Assembly (NCBI GenBank): GCA_947174825.1
Contig: CAMWKN010000063.1
Location: 1 to 7,493, forward strand
Reading direction: 5' to 3'
Source: an uncultured Clostridium sp.
Lineage (GTDB): Bacteria > Bacillota_A > Clostridia > Lachnospirales > Lachnospiraceae
DNA length: 7,493 nucleotides
The position numbers and the translations under genes are program-made. This document shows positions 1-5,739 of this stretch, piece by piece. The notes under the pieces are model-generated. The model was not told the origin of the DNA, searched no databases, and saw nothing but the letters and a program-made list of their open reading frames with translations. Each line of letters begins with the position of its first letter. Position 1 is the stretch's first letter.

Positions 1-356
1 TCCAACTGTCAGCGGACAAGGAACAGCAGAAAAAGGAACTAAGGCAATGCAAGCAGCGTGTGTCGGAAATAGAAAACCTGTATGCCAAGCTGTACGAGGA
101 CATGACAAGGGAGCTGATAACGGAAAAGCGTTTTCAGATGTTGTCGGCACGATATGACAGCGAGCAGTTATCTTCCATTGAGCAGTTTGCGGAACAAATC
201 AGCGGTTATGCAGGGATAACAGAACTCACTTTTAAGATAATCAATCAACTTATAGAAAAAATTCTTGTTTCTGAACCCGTAGAGACAGACGGGCAGAAAA
301 TTCAACGACTTACTATCCGTTACAAGTTCATAGGGGCACTGGAAATCCCTGAATAA
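1..356 (+). CDS. Large serine recombinase, C-terminal fragment (DUF4368-type tail)
   Basis: This is the 3' end of a gene that starts before the window; the frame is open from base 3, giving about 117 residues before TAA at 354-356. A GTG at 60 is an internal Val codon, not a start. The fragment has a charged coiled-coil stretch, then the tail typical of Tn4451/Tn5397-type site-specific recombinases: the LYEDMTRELITEKRF segment (R/K-rich, followed by MLSARYDSEQ) and the ending RYKFIGALEIPE. The catalytic resolvase domain would lie upstream and is not visible. Such enzymes excise and insert integrative elements through a serine-DNA intermediate, and their gene commonly sits at one end of the element. 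Compared with the family as I recall it, the helix after YDSEQ runs almost at once into SIEQFAEQISGYAGITELT, so about 20-25 residues of coiled coil seem to be missing. Whether the enzyme is active is unknown. Confidence 0.85.
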   Translation, partial: QLSADKEQQKKELRQCKQRVSEIENLYAKLYEDMTRELITEKRFQMLSARYDSEQLSSIEQFAEQISGYAGITELTFKIINQLIEKILVSEPVETDGQKIQRLTIRYKFIGALEIPE

Positions 357-410
357 TGGACATTTTCTAAGTCACCTATCCAACAGAAGATAGACAGAGG
401 GGCGAGGCAG
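357..410. other. Short gap: possible mobile-element/chromosome junction
   Basis: These 54 bases separate the convergent ends of the recombinase and lysR. I see no rho-independent terminator, only a weak 5-bp stem (CTATC/GATAG) at about 377-394. Because large serine recombinase genes usually lie at the tip of their element, the attachment-site crossover may lie here or just inside the following gene. No direct repeat partner is inside the window, so the exact boundary cannot be placed. Confidence 0.3.
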
Positions 411-1286
411 TTAATGAAATCTGTCTTTTAACGCATCTAACAATAATTCCGCAATTGGTGTGAATACCTGATATTTTTTCCAAATAATATACATTTTCGT
501 TTCGAGTCGTGGAAAAAGGGGGCGGAAACACAGTCCGCTGTCATCGCCTGTATTTATTAAGCGCTCAAAGGTCAGCATACATCCAAGCCCTTCTTCTACA
601 AATACACCGCCATTGTAACAAAGATTTATTGTACCGCTTAGATTTAACCGATTAGTTTTTTCTCCGCACCACCGTGCAATATCAAATTTCATACCCTGTT
701 CGGAACAGATTAAATCTATTCCAATTAAATCTTCAAAAATAATCTCCTTTTTTTCTGCCAACGGATGATCTTTTCGGATTACGATCCCCCAAATGTTTGC
801 CCCCGGTATTTCAATATAGTTGTACTTTTCGAGATTTGGCGGCTCTACGATAAAAGCAAGGTCAATCAGTCCCCTGTCTAAACGTTCCACTACCTGTTCC
901 GTATTTCCGCTTGTAAGATGGTAGCGGAAATACGGATAATCTTCTCTGAAATCCTTAATTACCTGTGCTAAGTATTTTATCTGATGCGATTCCGCACATC
1001 CGATATGTACCTCTCCTCCGGTAATGTTATCAAGTTCCCGAAATTCATCCGTAGTTTTATCCACCATTGCGAGTATATCTTCCGCCCGTTTTCGCAACAA
1101 CATTCCCTCGTCCGTCAAACTGACACTGGTACTGCCCCTGCGAAACAGCTTTTTTCCGAGTTCGGATTCCAATTCTTTCATTTGTTTCGATAAAGTCGGC
1201 TGCGAAACATGAAGTGTTTCTGCCGCACGGGACATATTATTTTCTCTTGCAATCTCTAAAAAATAACGCAAAATACGAATTTCCAT
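411..1286 (-). CDS. LysR-family transcriptional regulator
   Basis: A 291-residue protein of normal LysR length. Residues 1-60 form the winged helix-turn-helix, with the family hallmark run AAETLHVSQPTLSKQMKELE and then GKKLFRR and LTDEG. A linker helix follows (about 60-88), then a periplasmic-binding-protein-like effector domain (about 90-290) beginning VHIGCAESHQIKYLA. The start ATG at 1284-1286 has an AAGAAGGTG ribosome binding site. The gene is divergent from a unit encoding a small protein, a hydrolase and an iron-sulfur flavoprotein, with an inverted repeat in the shared promoter region (1330-1350). By family knowledge it should activate that unit when a small inducer is bound and repress itself. 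The inducer is unknown. The effector domain has several cysteines (in LICSEQ, RWCGE, NLCYN, LGCML and GLCFR), which would allow thiol sensing, but nothing in the sequence shows that. The protein looks intact. Confidence 0.95.
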   Translation of the reverse strand: MEIRILRYFLEIARENNMSRAAETLHVSQPTLSKQMKELESELGKKLFRRGSTSVSLTDEGMLLRKRAEDILAMVDKTTDEFRELDNITGGEVHIGCAESHQIKYLAQVIKDFREDYPYFRYHLTSGNTEQVVERLDRGLIDLAFIVEPPNLEKYNYIEIPGANIWGIVIRKDHPLAEKKEIIFEDLIGIDLICSEQGMKFDIARWCGEKTNRLNLSGTINLCYNGGVFVEEGLGCMLTFERLINTGDDSGLCFRPLFPRLETKMYIIWKKYQVFTPIAELLLDALKDRFH

Positions 1287-1313
1287 TTTTACACCTTCTT
1301 GTTGTTTTTATCC

Positions 1314-1343
1314 AGTATAGCATGGTTTAGATATTCTTATCAA
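1314..1343 (-). promoter_or_regulatory. Predicted lysR promoter
   Basis: On the minus strand, TTGATA (bases 1343-1338; 5/6 to TTGACA) is followed after 18 bp by TATACT (1319-1314). A TGC lies immediately before the -10, making it an extended -10. The -35 falls inside the inverted repeat at 1330-1350, so a protein bound there would block lysR transcription. This is predicted by eye only. Confidence 0.6.
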
Positions 1344-1350
1344 GAATATC
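1330..1350. promoter_or_regulatory. Putative LysR operator (perfect inverted repeat)
   Basis: GATATTCTT (1330-1338), a 3-bp spacer ATC, and AAGAATATC (1342-1350) are exact reverse complements and contain the T-N11-A pattern of LysR recognition sites. The centre, 1340, is about 65 bp upstream of the predicted start of the rightward transcript (about 1405), the classical place for the LysR recognition half. It also covers the -35 of the leftward lysR promoter. An A/T-rich stretch at about 1351-1369 could be the weaker activation half-site. Confidence 0.75.
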
Positions 1351-1370
1351 ATGATATAAATTATAAGTAT

Positions 1371-1398
1371 TAGACATAGCATAAAATATCCGTATAAT
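1371..1398 (+). promoter_or_regulatory. Predicted promoter of the small protein-hydrolase-flavoprotein unit
   Basis: TAGACA (1371-1376; 5/6 to the sigma-A -35) is separated by 16 bp from a perfect TATAAT (1393-1398). Transcription would begin near 1405, just before the AGGAGG at 1408-1413. The slightly short spacer and imperfect -35 fit a promoter needing an activator, and the operator at 1330-1350 sits at about -65. Confidence 0.65.
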
Positions 1399-1421
1399 AA
1401 TAGGTGTAGGAGGTGCAGAGA

Positions 1422-1655
1422 ATGTCAGAGGCATCAGATACAATTGGAATCCTGCATCAAAATCTGATTGACGCAGGGTGCAGAGAAGATTTAATTGAAA
1501 CATGTATGGAGCTTGCAAAGGCAAATATGTGGAATCGCATATTGCCCCTGCTCGGGGAGCAGAGAATCAATCTGCTGGATGCGGTACATGACGGACAAAA
1601 GCAGATAGACTGTCTGGATTTCTTGGTTTACAGCATTAACAAAAAATATATTTAG
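1422..1655 (+). CDS. Small helical protein of unknown function (77 aa)
   Basis: I do not recognise a named function. The ATG at 1422 is chosen because a perfect AGGAGG lies at 1408-1413, 8 bases upstream; an in-frame GTG at 1413 overlaps that site and is unlikely to be used. The protein has no signal peptide or membrane segment. It appears mostly helical: an N-terminal helix (IGILHQNLIDAGC), a second with C28 (LIETCMELAKA), and a C-terminal part containing LLDAVHDGQKQIDCLDFLV. Three cysteines are present but not in a metal-binding spacing. It is the first gene after the LysR-controlled promoter, and its TAG stop (1653-1655) lies inside the ribosome binding site of the hydrolase, so the two are probably translationally coupled. 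It could be a small partner or adaptor of the enzymes downstream; that is inference. Confidence 0.8.
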   Translation: MSEASDTIGILHQNLIDAGCREDLIETCMELAKANMWNRILPLLGEQRINLLDAVHDGQKQIDCLDFLVYSINKKYI

Positions 1656-1668
1656 GAGGAATTGAACA

Positions 1669-2658
1669 ATGGAAGCAAAATTGAATTTGGTACAAGAATG
1701 GGATAAGACTTTCCCGAAAAGCGAAAAAGTGGATCACAGCAAGGTTACTTTCCATAACCGTTTTGGAATTACTTTGGCGGCAGATATGTATACGCCGAAG
1801 AACGCAGAGGGCAGACTGCCCGCTATCGCCGTATGCGGTCCGTTTGGCGCAGTCAAGGAGCAGGCGGCGGGCTTGTATGCACAGACAATGGCAGAGAGAG
1901 GGTTTTTGACAATTGCATTCGACCCGTCCTTTACAGGCGAAAGCGGCGGCGAGCCCCGTTATATGGCTTCTCCCGACATCAACACAGAGGATTTCATGGC
2001 GGCGGTGGATTTTCTTTCCCTTCAGGATACTGTTGATCCGGAGAAAATCGGTATTATCGGAATCTGCGGCTGGGGCGGTATGGCAATCAATACAGCAGCG
2101 CTCGATACCCGCATTAAGGCAACCGTTGCGTCTACAATGTATGATATGAGTCGTGTGAATGCCAACGGATACTTTGACAGTGAGGACAGCGAGGAAGCCC
2201 GCTTTGAGAAACGCAAAGCGATGAATGCACAGCGGCTTGAGGATTATAAAAACGGCACATATGCTCTTGGCGGCGGTGTGTCCGATCCCATGCCTGAGGA
2301 AGCTCCGTGGTATTTTCAGGACTATCACGCTTACTATAAAACAGAGCGGGGTTATCATTCCCGTTCCTTAAATTCCAACGGCGGCTGGAATGTGATCGGC
2401 TGTCAGTCCTTTATGAATATGCCGATTCTTCATTACAGCAATGAAATCCGCAGTGCGGTCATGGTACTTCATGGGGATAAGGCGCATTCCTGCTATTTTG
2501 GCAAGGATGCCTATGCCGCTATGACCGACGGAAACAAGTACCGGGATAACAAAGAATTGCTGCTTGTTCCGGGAGCAAGCCACACGGATTTATACGATCA
2601 AACAGATATTATCCCGTTTGATAAAATAGAGCAGTTTTTTAATCAGAATCTGAAATGA
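1669..2658 (+). CDS. Alpha/beta hydrolase (dienelactone hydrolase-like), atypical nucleophile elbow
   Basis: A 329-residue soluble enzyme with an alpha/beta-hydrolase fold. Visible in order: an N-terminal strand pair (VTFHNRFGITLAADMYTP), a possible oxyanion-hole segment (CGPFGAVKEQ, about 56-65), the FDPSFTGES loop (about 84-92), the nucleophile elbow at 131-137, a lid-like insertion (about 155-250), and the distal strands with LHGDK (Asp270) and GASHTDLY (His305). The elbow reads G-I-C-G-W-G-G rather than G-x-S-x-G. Cys133 aligns with the nucleophile position, giving a candidate Cys133/Asp270/His305 triad as in dienelactone hydrolase, while the place where some relatives have Ser is Trp135. 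The start ATG at 1669 has AGGAGG at 1654-1659. The substrate is unknown; an ester or lactone is the family expectation. Its neighbours suggest an inducible catabolic or detoxifying step with a flavoprotein. The fold is clear; the chemistry is not. Confidence 0.9.
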   Translation: MEAKLNLVQEWDKTFPKSEKVDHSKVTFHNRFGITLAADMYTPKNAEGRLPAIAVCGPFGAVKEQAAGLYAQTMAERGFLTIAFDPSFTGESGGEPRYMASPDINTEDFMAAVDFLSLQDTVDPEKIGIIGICGWGGMAINTAALDTRIKATVASTMYDMSRVNANGYFDSEDSEEARFEKRKAMNAQRLEDYKNGTYALGGGVSDPMPEEAPWYFQDYHAYYKTERGYHSRSLNSNGGWNVIGCQSFMNMPILHYSNEIRSAVMVLHGDKAHSCYFGKDAYAAMTDGNKYRDNKELLLVPGASHTDLYDQTDIIPFDKIEQFFNQNLK

Positions 2659-2670
2659 GTAAATGCACCT

Positions 2671-2708
2671 GGGATAGGATGCCGCCCGTATGTGCGGCGT
2701 CCTGTCTT
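2671..2708 (+). terminator. Strong intercistronic stem-loop (attenuator or RNA stabiliser)
   Basis: A 15-bp stem pairs 2671-2685 with 2694-2708 (several G-U pairs, no mismatch) around an 8-base loop at 2686-2693. The core is GATGCCGC pairing with GCGGCGTC. Only a short, broken T-run follows (the last Ts are within the stem), so full termination is doubtful. It lies 13 bases after the hydrolase stop and 25 before the flavoprotein start, where it could cause partial termination or protect the upstream mRNA. Confidence 0.6.
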
Positions 2709-2733
2709 TCAACAGATTTGAAGGAGAACAAAT

Positions 2734-3264
2734 ATGCGCATTGTTGTGTTAAACGGAAGCCCCCGTCCAAAGGGTAATACAAAACAAATGATTGGGGCAT
2801 TTAAGGAAGGGGCAGAAGCTGCCGGCCATCAGGTAGATGTGGCTGATGTGTGCCGGATGAAAATCTCCGGTTGTCTTGCCTGCGAATACTGCCACAGCAA
2901 AGGAAACGGTATTTGCATTCAAAAAGATGATATGCAGACCATTTATGAGCTGCTGAAAGAAGCGGAAATGCGTGTGATTGCTTCCCCGATTTATTATCAC
3001 GGCGTATCAGGGCAGCTCAAATGCGTAATCGACAGATTCTACTCCGCCGCTTATCCGAGAAAACCGAAAAACCTGAAAAAGGTCGCAATGTTTTTAAGTT
3101 CGGGGGATGCGGATATGTATAAAGGAGCAATGTTTTCCTATCAAGGGGATTTCCTCGATTATCTCGGATTGGAAGATATGGGTGTGTTCACTGCTTACGG
3201 TTCGGAAAACGGATCAGAGGCTAAATTAGACGAGCTTAAAAAATTTGGTCTGTCCTTGCAATGA
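2734..3264 (+). CDS. Iron-sulfur flavoprotein (flavodoxin-fold, NADPH-dependent FMN reductase family)
   Basis: A 176-residue flavodoxin-like protein. The N-terminal NGSPRPKGNTKQ loop (7-18) is the FMN-phosphate binding motif, and SPIYYHGVSGQLK (84-96) is the second flavin loop, followed by the conserved IDRFY. Between them are Cys47, Cys50, Cys53 and Cys61 in C-x2-C-x2-C-x7-C spacing, the compact [4Fe-4S] motif of Isf-type iron-sulfur flavoproteins. The family transfers electrons in anaerobes, often with ferredoxin as donor and oxidants or small organic compounds as acceptor. The start ATG at 2734 has AAGGAG at 2721-2726. It is probably cotranscribed with the hydrolase, though a stem-loop separates them and may lower its expression. 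The C-terminal half is short but the protein seems complete. The true acceptor is unknown. Cluster assignment rests on cysteine spacing alone. Confidence 0.9.
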   Translation: MRIVVLNGSPRPKGNTKQMIGAFKEGAEAAGHQVDVADVCRMKISGCLACEYCHSKGNGICIQKDDMQTIYELLKEAEMRVIASPIYYHGVSGQLKCVIDRFYSAAYPRKPKNLKKVAMFLSSGDADMYKGAMFSYQGDFLDYLGLEDMGVFTAYGSENGSEAKLDELKKFGLSLQ

Positions 3265-3422
3265 CAGCATGAACCTGCATCTTAAATTTCACCGGAATAT
3301 GATGACGGGAATGGAGAAATGGCTAATTAAAAATCCGTATCCCATCCGGACATGGATGCTTTGTATAATTGCCGTACATCCAACAAATGATAAGAACAAG
3401 AAAAATAGAAAGGATGGTCATC
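3265..3422 (+). other. Gap with possible weak promoter
   Basis: This 158-base stretch has no convincing gene. The short open frame that crosses it begins inside the flavoprotein and continues into the lipoprotein gene in a different frame. A perfect TATAAT at 3364-3369 lies 54 bases before the lipoprotein start, but no acceptable -35 is at the right distance (3341-3346 reads CCCATC). Independent transcription of the lipoprotein gene is therefore possible but unsupported. No terminator hairpin was seen after the flavoprotein. Confidence 0.3.
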
Positions 3423-4841
3423 ATGAACCGAAAGACTGTTGCCAAAGTGAAAACTTTTATTTTAGTTATCACTTTCCTGATATCTGTGATGACCGGCTGC
3501 GATATGATAGATATGCAATCAACGGAAACAAACACAAAAACGGAAGTTGAATCAGATACGATTCACCCATCTGATTCAACGACAACAAATTCTTCTGAAA
3601 CATCACAAATACAGTCTCTGCCTTATGACGGGAATTACCCGCAGCACGAAGCATACGGCACAGGGATTGGTGCAATGCCGGGGCGTGTGGTATGGTCGTA
3701 TAATCCCGATTCTGTAGACTGGGACGGCAACGGTTACTGGTGGGAAATAAGCCATTTTGACGAGGCAGCTGTTCTGGAAATGGTAAACGATAGTATCGCT
3801 TACCTTGGTGGCAAAGACACGGCGAAAGACGGATGGAATGCATTGTTCTGTGCTAATAAAAATGCCCGCAATATGGACGGCGGCTATACAAAGGGCGAAA
3901 AAATTGCGGTTAAGGTGAACATCAACGGCTCGGCGGTATTCGATGATGACACCTCCGGTTTAACGCAGATGAGCTATACCAATCCGGTACTTTTGAAAAC
4001 ATTGCTTATCTCTCTTGTAAAAGAGGGCGGAGTGAATCCGTCTGACATTACAGTTTATGACGTGTCCCGTCTTTTTCCTGATTATATGGTAAGAATGTGT
4101 ACTGAAGGAGAACTGAACGGAATTCAGTTTGTAGGACGTAACAACGGTGAAGCTGATGAAAATGCGCCAATCAATTGGTCGTATCAGTTCAGTGGCAAAG
4201 TGAACTATCTGCCAACTTGTGTGACGGAGGCTGCCTATGTCATCAATCTTGCCAATCTGAAAGGACACAGTTACGGTATTACCCTGTGCGGCAAAAATTA
4301 CTTCGGTTCATTTATCAACGGAAACAAAATGCGTCCACCGGAGGGAGCAAATTTGCACCAATGGCTGACAAAATCAGAGATGGGTATTTACAGTCCGCTG
4401 GTAGATTTGATGGCAAATGCCGATCTGGGAGGTAAGACGGTATTGTATATGCTGGACGCCTTAATCTGTGCGCCAAGCGAGGGCGCTTCCATTACCGCTG
4501 AAAATTCCAAGTGGCAGCAAGCACCATTTAACGGTGATTACACTTCAAGCATTTTTGTGTCACAAGACCCGGTAGCGATTGATTCTGTCGGTGCAGATTT
4601 TTTGAATAATGAACCGACTGTAACAGGCAGCAACCGTTCTGCGGCAGATATTACCAATGAAAATTATCTGCATGAAGCAGGGCTTGTCGAAAATGCACCG
4701 TCAGGAACGAGTTATACGGACGGAAAAGGTCATACCGTTTCCAATCTCGGTGTGCATGAGCATTGGAATAATTCAGAACAAAAGCTATACTCACGAAATC
4801 TTGGAAAAGATGAAGGAATAGAGCTCGTGCAAATAAAATGA
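3423..4841 (+). CDS. Secreted DUF362-domain lipoprotein
   Basis: A 472-residue protein. The ATG at 3423 is preferred because GAAAGGA (3408-3414) lies at proper distance; an in-frame ATG at 3414 overlaps that site. A lysine-rich N terminus, a hydrophobic core (FILVITFLISVM) and M-T-G-Cys26 form a lipoprotein signal, so the mature protein should be lipid-anchored outside the cell. A flexible Ser/Thr-rich linker (about 29-65) leads to the folded domain. Recognisable DUF362 features are PGRVVW, the WWE motif (106-108), GEKIAVKVNINGS (N166, N168), the LANLKGH segment and CGKNYFGS (289-296), then a C-terminal QDPVAIDSVGADFL. Cytoplasmic DUF362 proteins often carry ferredoxin domains; this one has none and few cysteines. 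The biochemical role is unknown. It follows the flavoprotein by 158 bases in the same direction, so linkage to that unit is possible. No truncation is seen. Confidence 0.88.
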   Translation: MNRKTVAKVKTFILVITFLISVMTGCDMIDMQSTETNTKTEVESDTIHPSDSTTTNSSETSQIQSLPYDGNYPQHEAYGTGIGAMPGRVVWSYNPDSVDWDGNGYWWEISHFDEAAVLEMVNDSIAYLGGKDTAKDGWNALFCANKNARNMDGGYTKGEKIAVKVNINGSAVFDDDTSGLTQMSYTNPVLLKTLLISLVKEGGVNPSDITVYDVSRLFPDYMVRMCTEGELNGIQFVGRNNGEADENAPINWSYQFSGKVNYLPTCVTEAAYVINLANLKGHSYGITLCGKNYFGSFINGNKMRPPEGANLHQWLTKSEMGIYSPLVDLMANADLGGKTVLYMLDALICAPSEGASITAENSKWQQAPFNGDYTSSIFVSQDPVAIDSVGADFLNNEPTVTGSNRSAADITNENYLHEAGLVENAPSGTSYTDGKGHTVSNLGVHEHWNNSEQKLYSRNLGKDEGIELVQIK

Positions 4842-5080
4842 TCCATATTTTCAAATTGGAAGTCAGGTGGATTTATTGCTAAAGCGTTTAAGGCACATTG
4901 AGAGCAGGAAGTTGTTTTCAAGCCTTCTTCTGCTTTATTGAAGTCTGTCCGCAAAAAATAGCCGGCATAGTCTTTGAATTTTTGAAGGCATTTCAATCAG
5001 TTTCCCATATCTGTTCATTTTGTGTTATAATGTTTCCGGTGATTTTGGTTCCCTTAAAAATCATCAAATCACAATCGGCA
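4842..5080. other. Gene-poor stretch
   Basis: I see no supported gene in these 239 bases. An irregular hairpin (AGCAGGAAG-TTG/CAA-CTTC-CTGCT arms, with bulges) spans 4903-4934 and is followed by TTATTG, which is too poor a T-tract to call a terminator with confidence, although one is expected after the lipoprotein. An open minus-strand frame (4730-4996) is discussed among the rejected items. The stretch may be decayed coding sequence, as the next feature is a broken gene. Confidence 0.4.
5023..5031 (+). promoter_or_regulatory. Predicted extended -10 promoter
   Basis: TGT immediately followed by TATAAT (5026-5031) makes a perfect extended -10. The -35 region is poor (TTTCCC at 5001-5006, 19 bp away), as is tolerated with an extended -10. 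Transcription would start near 5038, run through the broken acetyltransferase and could supply the two intact acetyltransferase genes and the kinase downstream. Confidence 0.45.
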
Positions 5081-5272
5081 TTTGGAGGGATAGCAATATG
5101 CATATCAGAGTTGCAAATTTTAGATGTTTTGGAGAGCGAGCGGAACAAAGGAATTGGAACACTTCTTGTAAAGGCCGGTAAGGAATATGGCAAAAGAAGA
5201 GGGGCAGATTTTATCAGAACGCAGGTTTTTCCACAAAATATTGGATAATACGTAAAGCTTGGGGAGATGTAA
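5081..5272 (+). pseudogene. Decayed GNAT acetyltransferase fragment
   Basis: In one frame the translation reads FGGIAICIS, then ELQILDVLESERNKGIGTLL and KAGKEYGKRRGADFIRTQVFPQN. This is the central GNAT core: strand beta4, the acetyl-CoA pyrophosphate loop R-N-K-G-I-G, helix alpha3 and strand beta5. A TAA at 5246-5248 interrupts it. Immediately after the stop the same frame continues YVKLGEM before TAA at 5270-5272, resembling the FYxKLGF motif found at this point in GNAT proteins. So the C-terminal motif survives beyond a nonsense change. No N-terminal GNAT half can be found in frame upstream, where the translation looks unlike protein, and the GGI-to-ELQILD spacing is short. The fragment lies directly before an intact but different GNAT gene. 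It is a remnant rather than a working enzyme. Confidence 0.65.
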
Positions 5273-5285
5273 GAGGATACAATAC

Positions 5286-5699
5286 ATGAAGTATAAGGAA
5301 AACGCGTTATGTTATGAGGATTATTGCAGGCTGCGGAAAAGTGTTGAGTGGCAGCTTTTTTCAGAAGAGCAGATGCAAAAAGCACTCAACAATAGTCTCT
5401 ACACGGTGACAGCAGTTGACGATGAGCAGACGATCGGCATGGGAAGACTGATCGGGGACGGAATGTACTATATGATATCGGATGTTGTGGTGCGTCCGGA
5501 TTATCAGAGACAGGGCATCGGCAGCAGGCTGATTGACATGCTGATTGCATATGTGGATGCGGCGACACCGGACGGCGGGCGTTCGAGCATACATTTGGCT
5601 GCGGAAAAAGGGAAGGAAGCATTCTATGAGAAAAAGGGATTTAAGATCATCCCACATGAATTTTGCGGTTCCGGCATGAGGAAAGTCATTCGCAGGTAA
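5286..5699 (+). CDS. GNAT-family N-acetyltransferase (137 aa)
   Basis: A single-domain acetyltransferase of the usual small size. Start ATG at 5286 is chosen because AAGAGGA (5271-5277) lies 8 bases upstream; an earlier in-frame ATG at 5259 lacks such a site and would add nine atypical residues. Strand beta4 (YYMISDVVVRPDY) leads into the acetyl-CoA pyrophosphate loop Q74-R75-Q76-G77-I78-G79, then helix alpha3 (SRLIDMLIAYV), and near the C terminus the EAFYEKKGFKII motif (111-122) with the likely catalytic/CoA-contacting Tyr114. The protein ends on the basic RKVIRR. It moves an acetyl group from acetyl-CoA to an amine; the acceptor cannot be told. It follows a decayed GNAT fragment and is 40 bases before another GNAT gene, so the pair are probably cotranscribed. 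Confidence 0.92.
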   Translation: MKYKENALCYEDYCRLRKSVEWQLFSEEQMQKALNNSLYTVTAVDDEQTIGMGRLIGDGMYYMISDVVVRPDYQRQGIGSRLIDMLIAYVDAATPDGGRSSIHLAAEKGKEAFYEKKGFKIIPHEFCGSGMRKVIRR

Positions 5700-5739
5700 G
5701 GATTGATTTTCCTGAATTATCAAGGGAGAGGAAAAGAAA

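Noticed and set aside
984..1212. Forward open frames opposite the LysR gene
   Set aside because: They are antisense to a well-supported regulator gene and show no motif.
1636..2358. 240-residue open frame on the minus strand opposite the hydrolase
   Set aside because: It is wholly antisense to a clear hydrolase gene, has no recognisable domain, and its cysteine/histidine-rich composition is that of a complementary-strand frame.
3364..3369. TATAAT before the lipoprotein gene as a firm promoter
   Set aside because: No -35 match at 15-19 bp and no TGn extension, so this may be a chance hexamer.
3245..3550. 101-residue forward frame bridging the flavoprotein and the lipoprotein gene
   Set aside because: It starts inside one gene and overlaps the start and signal sequence of the next in another frame, with no domain and no ribosome binding site.
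4903..4934. Irregular hairpin as terminator of the lipoprotein gene
   Set aside because: The stem has two bulges and the tail TTATTG is not a proper T-run; kept only as a remark on the gap.
4730..4996. Minus-strand 88-residue frame with a CSQCALNALAINPPDF stretch recalling ComFB-type cysteine proteins
   Set aside because: The cysteine spacing does not match ComFB, the ribosome binding site is weak, and half of the frame is antisense to the lipoprotein gene. It could be a relic, but the support is too thin.
4898..5080. Long upstream extension of the broken GNAT frame, including an ATG at 4898
   Set aside because: The translation (Phe/Cys/Ile-rich) does not resemble a GNAT N terminus, and the extended -10 promoter lies inside it. 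It is open by chance.
5098..5181. ATG with a GGAGGGA-like site just upstream at 5085
   Set aside because: It gives only 27 codons, out of frame with the GNAT core, and no known small-protein pattern.
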